Shown: positions 8,884 through 16,064 of the stretch, in pieces
Numbering within the stretch: the stretch's first letter is position 1
Layout: each line of letters starts with the position of its first letter
From: Lachnospiraceae bacterium
Lineage (GTDB): Bacteria; Bacillota; Clostridia; Lachnospirales; Lachnospiraceae
Direction: 5' to 3'
Length of the DNA: 64,000 bases
NCBI GenBank assembly: GCA_910574965.1
Contig: CAJTDB010000010.1
Span: forward strand, 62,001-126,000
Notes under the pieces: model-generated
What the model was told of the DNA's origin: nothing
Databases searched by the model: none
What the model saw: the letters and a program-made list of their open reading frames with translations, nothing else
Program-made: the position numbers and the translations under genes

Positions 8884-9090
8884 AACAGTGTCTCTTCAGG
8901 GAGGTCCGGGAAAGATATTCAGACGCGAAGGGGCTGAATATGTTTCCAGTTCATGGGACTGCTTCGGAGAGATGCGGAACTTATATGAAAACAGCATCGC
9001 TCCGAAGAAGTCCGGGAAAGATATTCAGACGCGAAGGGGCTGAATATGTTTCCAGTTCATGGGACTGCTTCGGAGAGATGCGGAACTTAT
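8871..9090 (+). repeat. Hairpin-leader array B: two tandem units
   Basis: Linker copies begin inside the end of the transporter gene (GCGGAACTTTAAAACAG at 8873) and recur at 8971 and 9077. Between them are two copies, with a 106-base offset, of a long hairpin. The second copy has outer arms GCATCGCTCCGAAGAAGTCC and GGGACTGCTTCGGAGAGATG and an inner stem GGAAAGATATTCAG / CTGAATATGTTTCC. The last linker (GATGCGGAACTTATAT) is followed at once by the AGGAGG site of the aldo/keto reductase gene at 9107. The arms share no sequence with arrays A or C, only the linker and the fold. Confidence 0.85.
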
Positions 9091-9106
9091 ATAGGAGGAA
9101 CAAGTT

Positions 9107-10255
9107 ATGAAATACAGAGCACTTGGAAGAACTGGGTTAAAGGTGAGTGAGATCGGTATGGGGTGTGAAGGCTTTGTGGACAAGCCCTATGAGGAAGTGA
9201 AAGCGTTTGTGGACCGGATGGAGGAGGGCGGGGTCAACTGCATAGATCTGTATGCGCCGAACCCGGATATGAGATCTTGCCTTGGAAGGGCACTTCAGGG
9301 CCGGCGGGAAAAGTTTGTACTGCAGGCGCATTTGTGTACGATCTGGAAGGACGGACAGTATAAACGGACCAGAAAGCTCTTGGAGGTAAAGGAAGGGTTT
9401 GAAGACCAGCTTGAACGGCTGATGACGGATCATGTGGAGATCGGCATGATTCATTATGTAGATTCTGTAAAAGACTGGGAGGAAATCCTTCATGGGGAAG
9501 TGATGCGCTATGCGCTGGAGCTGAAAAAGGCAGGAACGATCGGATGCATCGGCATGTCCAGCCATAATCCTCAGGCAGCCAGAAAGGCGGTGGAAAGCGG
9601 TCTGGTGGACGTACTGATGTTCAGTGTGAATCCCTGTTATGATCTGCAGCCAGCCGGTGAGGACGTGGAACAGCTCTGGGCAGAGAAAAACTATGAAAAG
9701 CCGCTGGTTAATATGGATCCGGAGCGGCAGGCGCTCTATGAAGTCTGTGCCGAGAAAGGTGTGGGCATCACAGTCATGAAAGCTTTCGGAGGCGGGGACC
9801 TTTTAAGTGCCGAGCTGTCACCGGCGGGAAAAGCACTGACTGCTTACCAGTGTCTTCACTATGCACTTACCCGTCCGGCAGTAGCGTCTGTCATGTCCGG
9901 GGCAAGGACTATGGAGGATCTGGAGGTCAGCCTGGCCTACGAAGAGGCGACAGAAGAGGAAAAGGATTATGCGGGGGCATTTGCGTCACTTCCGAAAATT
10001 AGCTGGAAAGGACATTGTATGTACTGCGGTCATTGTGCTCCCTGCCCAAAGGGGATTGATGTGGCATCGGTAACGAAATTTTTAAATCTGTCCGTTGCAC
10101 AAAAAGGCGTGCCGGAGACGGTCCGGGAGCATTACGGACTTCTGGAACATACAGCAAAAGAATGTGTGGCGTGCGGATCCTGTGAACAGCGGTGTCCTTT
10201 TGAAGTGCCGGTTATGGAAAATATGAAAAAGGCAGCAGAAGTGTTCGGAAAATAG
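9107..10255 (+). CDS. Aldo/keto reductase with C-terminal ferredoxin-like 4Fe-4S domain
   Basis: 382 aa. The N-terminal TIM-barrel follows the aldo/keto reductase pattern (YRALGRTGLKVSEIGMGCEG, NCIDLYAPNPD). The C-terminus has two cysteine clusters (CMYCGHCAPCP and CVACGSCEQRCP) typical of the predicted oxidoreductases with a ferredoxin domain (COG1453 type). The strand that normally ends in the catalytic lysine (TK) reads KFVLQAHL here, so the classical catalytic Lys appears to be replaced. The enzyme probably uses the iron-sulfur clusters for electron transfer. It is preceded by hairpin array B, which supplies its leader. Confidence 0.85.
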   Translation: MKYRALGRTGLKVSEIGMGCEGFVDKPYEEVKAFVDRMEEGGVNCIDLYAPNPDMRSCLGRALQGRREKFVLQAHLCTIWKDGQYKRTRKLLEVKEGFEDQLERLMTDHVEIGMIHYVDSVKDWEEILHGEVMRYALELKKAGTIGCIGMSSHNPQAARKAVESGLVDVLMFSVNPCYDLQPAGEDVEQLWAEKNYEKPLVNMDPERQALYEVCAEKGVGITVMKAFGGGDLLSAELSPAGKALTAYQCLHYALTRPAVASVMSGARTMEDLEVSLAYEEATEEEKDYAGAFASLPKISWKGHCMYCGHCAPCPKGIDVASVTKFLNLSVAQKGVPETVREHYGLLEHTAKECVACGSCEQRCPFEVPVMENMKKAAEVFGK

Positions 10256-10282
10256 GGAAATACAGGCAGGAGAAAGAAAAAG

Positions 10283-11167
10283 ATGTATGAATTAATAAAG
10301 GCAGGAGCATGTACATATTATATTAACTGTCCGGCAAAGATCGGAGTCTATACAGAAGATCAGGAGAAGGTTTGGCTGATCGACAGCGGCAGTGACAAGG
10401 AGGCTGGCCGGAAAGTCCGTCAGATTCTGGACAAAGAGGGCTGGAAACTTCAGGGGATTATCAATACCCATTCCAATGCGGACCATATTGGCGGAAATCG
10501 ATATCTTCAGAACCAGACCGGCTGCCGAATCTATGCGGGCGGAATCGAAGGAGCATTTACCAGATATCCGGTGTTAGAGCCGTCTTTTCTGTATGGAGGC
10601 TATCCTTGCAGGGATTTGCGGCATAAGTTTTTGATGGCCCAGGAAAGTCAGGTATGTGAGCTTGGCGAGGAAGGATTTCCCAAAGAACTGGAAATCCTTC
10701 CTCTGCCCGGACATTTTTTTGAAATGTCCGGATTCCGCGCTCCGGATGGAACGGTCTTTCTGGCTGACTGCATCAGCAGCAGGGCGACGCTTGAAAAGTA
10801 TGCAGTTTCCTTTCTCTATGATGTGGAGGCACACCTAAAGACGTTGGATCTGGTGGAAAATATGAAAGCAGCCCTGTTCGTTCCGGCCCATGCAGAGGCG
10901 GCAAAGGACATTCGGGAACTGGTGCAGTTTAACCGGAAGAAGGTCTATGAAATAGCAGAGTTTCTGCTGGAATTAAGCAAAGAGCCAATGTGTTTTGAAC
11001 ATATTTTGCAGAGAGTATTTCAAAGATACGGACTTACGATGAATTTTGAACAATATGTACTGGCAGGAAGCACAATCCGTTCCTATCTGTCCTGGCTAAA
11101 GGACCAGGGCAGGGTTACAGCAGTTTTTGAAGACGGAATGCTGCTGTGGGCAAATGCGGAGCTTTAA
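10283..11167 (+). CDS. MBL-fold metallo-hydrolase
   Basis: 294 aa with the metallo-beta-lactamase fold. The metal motif reads THSNADHIGGN, that is HxNxDH; the second His of the usual HxHxDH is Asn, a variant that may change one metal site. Further ligands fit LPGHFFEMSG, FLADCISS and FVPAHAEA. The C-terminal 80 residues (MNFEQYVLAGSTIRSYLSWLKDQGRV) look like a winged-helix. It starts 27 bases after the aldo/keto reductase, so a single unit is likely. Its last codons (GCG GAG CTT TAA) form the first linker copy of array C. Confidence 0.8.
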   Translation: MYELIKAGACTYYINCPAKIGVYTEDQEKVWLIDSGSDKEAGRKVRQILDKEGWKLQGIINTHSNADHIGGNRYLQNQTGCRIYAGGIEGAFTRYPVLEPSFLYGGYPCRDLRHKFLMAQESQVCELGEEGFPKELEILPLPGHFFEMSGFRAPDGTVFLADCISSRATLEKYAVSFLYDVEAHLKTLDLVENMKAALFVPAHAEAAKDIRELVQFNRKKVYEIAEFLLELSKEPMCFEHILQRVFQRYGLTMNFEQYVLAGSTIRSYLSWLKDQGRVTAVFEDGMLLWANAEL

Positions 11168-11500
11168 ACGGCATATATGCGGAACTTTAAACAGCATATA
11201 CGCAAACAAGGCCTAGATGGATTTGCGGACTCAAAGAGTCTGGAAATCCATCTGTAGAAGAAGTCTTGTTTGTGTATATGCGGAACTTCAAACAGCATAT
11301 ACACGAACAAGGCTTAGATGGATTTGCGGACTCGAAGAGTCCGAAAATGCATCTGTAGAAGAAGCCTTGTTTGTGTATATGCGGAACTTCAAACAGCATA
11401 TACACGAACAAGGCTTAGATGGATTTGCGGACTCGAAGAGTCCGAAAATGCATCTGTAGAAGAAGCCTTGTTCGTGTATATGCGGAACTTCAAATAGGAG
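11154..11500 (+). repeat. Hairpin-leader array C: three tandem 101-bp units plus a collapsed unit
   Basis: Linker copies (ATGCGGAACTTCAAACAGCAT and close variants) lie at 11154, 11177, 11278, 11379 and 11480; the last three are exactly 101 bases apart. Between 11177 and 11480 are three long hairpins. In the third, the 21-base arms at 11396-11416 and 11463-11483 are perfectly complementary, and an inner stem GCGGACTC gaa GAGTCCG closes the loop. Base changes between copies keep the pairing. The first two linkers are separated by only two bases, as if a hairpin had been lost or not yet gained. The last linker runs into the AGGAG site of the gene at 11509. This fills the whole gap between genes. 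Confidence 0.9.
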
Positions 11501-11508
11501 AACCCAAA

Positions 11509-12894
11509 ATGGGAATCACTACAGCCTACATGGTCCCGCACCCTCCTTTCATCATACCGGAAATCGGCAGAGGAGAGGATAAAAAGATTCAGGCGACCAT
11601 AGATGCATATGAAGAGATTGCAAGGCGAGTCGGGCAGGACAGACCGGATACGATCGTCCTGATCTCTCCCCATCAGACGATGTATGCAGATTATTTTCAT
11701 ATTTCGCCAGGTGAGGCGGCTTCGGGAGATTTTCGGCAGTTTGGAGCCGGACAGGTTCGGTTAGAGGCGGATTACGATACGGATTTTACAGAACTTCTGT
11801 GCCAGTTTGCAGTGGGAGAAAATCTTCGGGCAGGAACGCTGGGAGAGCGGGAAAAGCGGCTGGATCACGGAACGATGGTGCCGCTGTATTTTATAAACAG
11901 GCACTGGACGAACTATCGGCTGGTGCGCGTAGGGCTGTCCGGACTGTCTTTTGCGGAACATTACCGGTTAGGCCAGTATATCCAGAGGACTGCAGAGGTA
12001 TTGGGCCGCAGGACAGTTCTGATTGGCAGCGGGGATCTGTCTCACAGACTCCGGGAAGACGGGCCTTACGGATATCGGGAAGAAGGACCAAAGTACGATA
12101 GAAAGATTATGGAAGTGATGGGAAAAGGGACATTTTCAAAGCTTCTGGAATTTTCAGAAGCTTTCTGCGAAAAGGCCGGGGAATGCGGTCACCGTTCCTT
12201 TATCATCCTGGCCGGTGCCTTGGACGGGTATCAGGTGTGTGGGGAATGCCTGTCCTATGAAGGTCCTTTTGGCGTAGGCTATGGGATCTGCGCCTATAAA
12301 ATATGTGACAGGGATTCCAATCGAAAGTTTCTGGAGCAGTACGAGGAGAAAGAGCGTATACGGCTTCAGGAGCTGCGGGCCAAGGAAGATGCCTATGTAA
12401 AGCTGGCGCGCAGCACAATAGAAACATATGTTCGAACCGGAAAGATTATGGAAGTACCAGAGGGACTTTGTCCCAAACTGTATGACCGCCGGGCAGGGGT
12501 TTTTGTATCTCTGAAAAAGGGGGGCAGTCTTCGGGGCTGTATTGGCACTATAGAGGCAGTGCAGCCTTTTGTGGCGGCAGAAATTATCCAGAATGCCGTT
12601 AGTGCATGTTCCAAAGATCCGAGATTTTCTCCAGTAGAAGCAGATGAGCTTGAGCAGTTGACAATCAGTGTAGATGTGCTGGGGGAGACGGAGAAAATTT
12701 ATGATCTGGAAGAGCTGGACGTAAAACGATACGGCGTCATTGTGACCAGAGGCTTTCGGCGGGGCCTTCTGCTGCCGAATTTGGACGGAGTAGATACAGT
12801 GGAGGAGCAGATCGCCATCGCGAAGCAGAAGGCGGGTATTGGCGCCCATGAGGATGCAGAGCTGGAACGGTTTGAAGTAGTCCGGCATTTTTGA
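11509..12894 (+). CDS. AmmeMemoRadiSam system protein A: LigB/Memo-like domain fused to AMMECR1
   Basis: 461 aa with two domains. Residues 1-260 resemble class III extradiol dioxygenase/Memo proteins (MVPHPPFIIPEIGRGE, VLISPHQT, LDHGTMVPLYF, IGSGDLSHRL). Residues about 290-461 are an AMMECR1 domain with LRGCIGTIEAVQPF and DPRFSPVEADELEQL. This architecture is called AmmeMemoRadiSam system protein A and occurs with a radical SAM partner, which is the next gene. The biochemical role is not established. The start is the ATG at 11509, after the AGGAG; upstream in-frame codons lie inside the repeat array and are not used. Confidence 0.9.
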   Translation: MGITTAYMVPHPPFIIPEIGRGEDKKIQATIDAYEEIARRVGQDRPDTIVLISPHQTMYADYFHISPGEAASGDFRQFGAGQVRLEADYDTDFTELLCQFAVGENLRAGTLGEREKRLDHGTMVPLYFINRHWTNYRLVRVGLSGLSFAEHYRLGQYIQRTAEVLGRRTVLIGSGDLSHRLREDGPYGYREEGPKYDRKIMEVMGKGTFSKLLEFSEAFCEKAGECGHRSFIILAGALDGYQVCGECLSYEGPFGVGYGICAYKICDRDSNRKFLEQYEEKERIRLQELRAKEDAYVKLARSTIETYVRTGKIMEVPEGLCPKLYDRRAGVFVSLKKGGSLRGCIGTIEAVQPFVAAEIIQNAVSACSKDPRFSPVEADELEQLTISVDVLGETEKIYDLEELDVKRYGVIVTRGFRRGLLLPNLDGVDTVEEQIAIAKQKAGIGAHEDAELERFEVVRHF

Positions 12895-12925
12895 CAGTCA
12901 AAAAAGGATTGGGAGGAGCGGGCAG

Positions 12926-13756
12926 ATGGAAGCGGTCTGTTGCCAGGTGTGTATGCACCATTGTATGTTAAAGCCAGGGCAGTGGGGGCGCTGCCGGGCA
13001 AGGAAGAACGAGGACGGAGAGATCCGATGCGGGAATTATGGCCGGGTGACTTCACTGAATCTGGACCCCATTGAGAAAAAGCCTCTGCGGCTTTTTTATC
13101 CCGGAAGTCTGATCCTGTCAGTGGGAAGCTATGGGTGCAACCTTCGGTGTCCTTTTTGCCAAAATCACGAAATTTCTATGAAAGGGGCAGATACGGCAGT
13201 GTCCTGCTTCATGTCTCCAAAGGAATTGGCAGAGCGGGCGGAGAAATATCGGCCGGTGGGAAATATCGGAGCTGCATTTACCTACAATGAGCCGCTGGTT
13301 GGCTGGGAATATGTGCGGGATACGGCCAGATTGATACATACTAACGGTATGAAAAATGTGCTTGTCACCAATGGGACTGCGTCGCTTGCAGTGTTGGAGG
13401 AGCTGCTTCCTTACGTAGATGCCATGAACATTGATCTGAAAGGCTTTCGGACAGAATATTACCAAAAGCTTGGCGGGGATCTGGAGACGGTGAAAGCATT
13501 TATCATTCGGGCTGCAGCAGACTGTCATGTGGAATTGACGACGCTGGCGGTGACCGGGGAAAATGACGGATATGAGGAGATGGAAGAAGAGGCGGCTTGG
13601 ATCGCATCGGTAAGCAGGGACATTCCCCTTCATGTGACACGATTTTTTCCCAGATATCATATGACGGACCGGGATGCTGCGGAAGTGGAGCGGGTATACC
13701 GCCTTGCAGAGACGGCGGGAAAATACTTAAATTATGTGTTTACAGGGAACTGCTGA
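12926..13756 (+). CDS. amrS: AmmeMemoRadiSam system radical SAM enzyme
   Basis: 276 aa. The radical SAM cluster motif CNLRCPFC (Cys 71, 75, 78; CX3CX2C) follows an N-terminal Cys-rich segment (CCQVCMHHCML, GRC, IRCGNYG) typical of this family, which is related to pyruvate formate-lyase activating enzymes. The TNG motif (VLVTNGTAS) and NIDLKGF also match. Start at 12926 with a GGGAGGAG site. It lies 31 bases after the fused AMMECR1 gene and forms the two-gene AmmeMemoRadiSam unit; no separate Memo gene is present. Confidence 0.9.
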   Translation: MEAVCCQVCMHHCMLKPGQWGRCRARKNEDGEIRCGNYGRVTSLNLDPIEKKPLRLFYPGSLILSVGSYGCNLRCPFCQNHEISMKGADTAVSCFMSPKELAERAEKYRPVGNIGAAFTYNEPLVGWEYVRDTARLIHTNGMKNVLVTNGTASLAVLEELLPYVDAMNIDLKGFRTEYYQKLGGDLETVKAFIIRAAADCHVELTTLAVTGENDGYEEMEEEAAWIASVSRDIPLHVTRFFPRYHMTDRDAAEVERVYRLAETAGKYLNYVFTGNC

Positions 13757-13797
13757 TCTTTGGTACTGGCGGGAATACCTGCAGAGGAGGAAGCAAT

Positions 13798-14610
13798 ATG
13801 GAAACAAAACTAATAAAATACCCAAGGACACCGCATTTGTCCGGCTCAAGGCTGCAGCCGGGAGATGAGGATTTAAGCCAGATTCCTTTTTCGGATATCC
13901 GGGGAAAGCATCTGGTAGTGGAGGAAAAATGCGATGGGGCCAATACGGCTATATCTTTTGATGACAACCGGACGCTGCTCCTTCAGAGCAGAGGGCATTA
14001 TCTCACAGGCGGTTATCGAGAGCGGCATTATAATTTGCTGAAGCAGTGGGCAGGCGTGCACCAGGAAGCATTTTATCAGGTACTGGGCACCCGGTATGTG
14101 ATGTACGGGGAATGGATGTATGCCAAGCACAGTGTCTTTTATGATGCACTGCCCCATTATTTTCTGGAATTTGATATTTTAGACCGGGAAAGCGGATGTT
14201 TTCTGGATACACCATCCAGAAAGAAGCTGACAGAGAATCTGCCGATCGTCTCGGTGCCGGTGATTGGAGAAGGTGCGTTTTCAGAGCAAAAGGAGCTTCT
14301 GGATCTGATTGGACCTTCTTTGTATATTCGTCCGGGACATATGGACCGGCTACGGGCCTGGTGTGAAAAGGAAGGGCTGGACGCGGACCGTCAGTGCAGG
14401 GAAACTGAGGGCTCCGGGTTTATGGAAGGGCTGTATTTGAAAGTGGAGCAGGGCGGATGTGTGACAGAGCGTCTGAAATTCGTGAGAGCTTCTTTTATGC
14501 AGTGTCTTCTTTCGTCGGATTCTCACTGGATTGACCGCCCCATCGTGCCAAATCAGCTTGGGATCTCGGTGGAGGAGCTTTTTCTGCCGGAATATCCGGT
14601 AAAGGAGTGA
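13798..14610 (+). CDS. ATP-dependent RNA ligase family protein
   Basis: 270 aa nucleotidyltransferase-superfamily ligase that seals 3'-OH/5'-phosphate nicks. Motif I is EEKCDGAN with the AMP-accepting lysine at residue 44; motif IIIa FLEFDILD; motif IV EGLYLKVE; motif V ERLKFVR. The size and motif order fit the RNA ligase/Rnl2-like group (PF09414) rather than replicative DNA ligases: there is no OB domain. The ATG at 13798 has an AGAGGAGG site. It lies 6 bases before an HD-Pnk gene, which supplies the end-healing activities a ligase needs, so the pair forms an RNA (or DNA) break-repair cassette. Confidence 0.88.
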   Translation: METKLIKYPRTPHLSGSRLQPGDEDLSQIPFSDIRGKHLVVEEKCDGANTAISFDDNRTLLLQSRGHYLTGGYRERHYNLLKQWAGVHQEAFYQVLGTRYVMYGEWMYAKHSVFYDALPHYFLEFDILDRESGCFLDTPSRKKLTENLPIVSVPVIGEGAFSEQKELLDLIGPSLYIRPGHMDRLRAWCEKEGLDADRQCRETEGSGFMEGLYLKVEQGGCVTERLKFVRASFMQCLLSSDSHWIDRPIVPNQLGISVEELFLPEYPVKE

Positions 14611-14616
14611 GCGCAT

Positions 14617-15786
14617 ATGGAGAATTGGGCAAAATTGCTGCAGCTCGTTCCCAGGCCGCCCCGCTGGCAGATCGACTGGGAGGCGTTAGAAGCATCTCCT
14701 CTTCATCCTTTCTTTGCAAAAATGTCAGAAATATACCAGAATCCGGTATGGCACGGGGAAGGAGATGTGCGGACACACACTCGGATGGTCTGTCAGGAGC
14801 TTGTCAATAGGAGCGATTTTCGAGGGCTTCCTGCCAGGCAGCGGCAGGAGGTTTTTCTGGCGGCTCTTTTGCATGATATCGGCAAAATTCCCTGTACAAA
14901 GCTGGAGGACGGGTGTTTCGTATCGCCGAATCATACAGTGACAGGCGCCAGGATGGCAAGAGAATTTCTGCATACGGTCTTTGGACTTGGAGGGGGACAG
15001 GAACAGATCCGGTTTCGGGAGACGGTGTGCGGTCTGATTCGCTATCACTCTCTTCCTCCGCATATTTTCGATCAGGAAGAACCAAAGAGACGTCTTTTAA
15101 AAGCTGCTGCCAACGGAGAGCTGTCGGAAGATTTTACCATTCGTCTTCTGTGTATGTTGGAAGAAGCGGACGTTCGGGGAAGAATCAGTGAAAATATACA
15201 GGAATCAACAGATACGGTCTGCCTCTGTGCAGAGCTTGCAGAGGAAGCCTCCTGTCTGGATGGACCTTTTCCGTTTGCCTCGGCTTATTCCGAACATGCG
15301 TTCTTTTCCGGGAGAAGGATACAGCCGGAACAGGAACTGTATGACGACACATGGGGCGAGGTGGTACTGATGTCGGGGCTTCCGGGTACCGGAAAAGATA
15401 CATGGATCCGCACACATTTAAAAGGACTTCCTGTGATATCATTAGATGAGATACGAAAGGAAATGCATATTTCCCCTGAGGATGCCCAGGGGCCGGTGGC
15501 GGCAAGAGCGCGCGAACAGGCCAGACAATATCTAAGACAGCAAATACCTTTTGTGTGGAATGCTACGAATCTGACACCCGCTCTTCGGGAAAAGCAGATC
15601 CGGCTTTTTCATGATTACCATGCGTCTGTTCGAATCGTCTATTTAGAAACCGGATGGGAAGAGCAGCTTCGCAGAAATAAAAGCCGGAAAGAGACTGTTC
15701 CGGAGACGGCCATCGGCAGGATGCTGAAAAATCTGGTATTGCCGGAGAGGTGGGAAGCAGAAAAAGTGGAGTGGGTGAGTGTATAA
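14617..15786 (+). CDS. HD-Pnk: HD-domain 2',3'-phosphoesterase fused to 5'-OH polynucleotide kinase
   Basis: 389 aa, two domains. The N-terminal HD domain has His54, the His86-Asp87 pair in LLHDIGK, and a YHSLPPH motif near residue 144. The C-terminal P-loop kinase has GLPGTGKD at 253-261, SLDEIR at 275-280, and a lid-like RRNKSRKE. This is the arrangement characterised in Runella slithyformis HD-Pnk, which removes 2',3'-cyclic phosphate or phosphate ends and phosphorylates 5'-OH ends. It follows the RNA ligase by 6 bases and has an AAAGGAG site. Together they heal and seal broken RNA. Substrate preference here is inferred. Confidence 0.85.
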   Translation: MENWAKLLQLVPRPPRWQIDWEALEASPLHPFFAKMSEIYQNPVWHGEGDVRTHTRMVCQELVNRSDFRGLPARQRQEVFLAALLHDIGKIPCTKLEDGCFVSPNHTVTGARMAREFLHTVFGLGGGQEQIRFRETVCGLIRYHSLPPHIFDQEEPKRRLLKAAANGELSEDFTIRLLCMLEEADVRGRISENIQESTDTVCLCAELAEEASCLDGPFPFASAYSEHAFFSGRRIQPEQELYDDTWGEVVLMSGLPGTGKDTWIRTHLKGLPVISLDEIRKEMHISPEDAQGPVAARAREQARQYLRQQIPFVWNATNLTPALREKQIRLFHDYHASVRIVYLETGWEEQLRRNKSRKETVPETAIGRMLKNLVLPERWEAEKVEWVSV

Positions 15787-15821
15787 AAGAAGACATAGAT
15801 TTTAAAAGAGAAAATAAAAAA

Positions 15822-15894
15822 AGCTCCCGACCGGATTTGAACCGGTGACCTACGCATTACGAGTGCGTCGCTCTACCGACTGAGCCACGGAAGC
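15822..15894 (-). tRNA. tRNA-Thr (anticodon CGT)
   Basis: A 73-base cloverleaf on the minus strand: acceptor GCTTCCG pairs with CGGGAGC, D stem GCTC/GAGC, anticodon stem ACGCA/TGCGT with loop CTCGTAA giving anticodon CGT (reads ACG, Thr), and T stem ACCGG/CCGGT with loop TTCAAAT. No CCA is encoded. A T-run follows directly and can end transcription. Confidence 0.95.
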
Positions 15895-15916
15895 CTGCTG
15901 TCCAACAGCAATAATT

Positions 15917-15945
15917 ATTCTACCAGATAGGGCCTGCTTTGTAAA
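15917..15945 (-). promoter_or_regulatory. Promoter of tRNA-Thr
   Basis: On the minus strand, TTTACA is followed after 17 bases by TAGAAT, about 20 bases before the tRNA 5' end. Confidence 0.6.
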
Positions 15946-16001
15946 GCTTTTTTTGAAAAATTATGCGAAAAATTTTTTGCAGAGTTCCTTTTCCCGGAAG
16001 G

Positions 16002-16030
16002 TTGATAATTTTTTCCAAAAGACGTATACT
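16002..16030 (+). promoter_or_regulatory. Promoter of the mraY-ftsZ cluster
   Basis: TTGATA, a 17-base spacer, then TATACT, 35 bases before the mraY start. A good sigma-A-type promoter, consistent with mraY being transcribed apart from the mraZ-PBP half of the cluster. Confidence 0.65.
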
Positions 16031-16064
16031 CATAACAGATGAAAGAAGGGAGAGGTACAAGATA

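Noticed and set aside
12154-12888. 244-aa minus-strand frame over the AMMECR1 domain
   Set aside because: Shadow of a well-recognised gene on the other strand.
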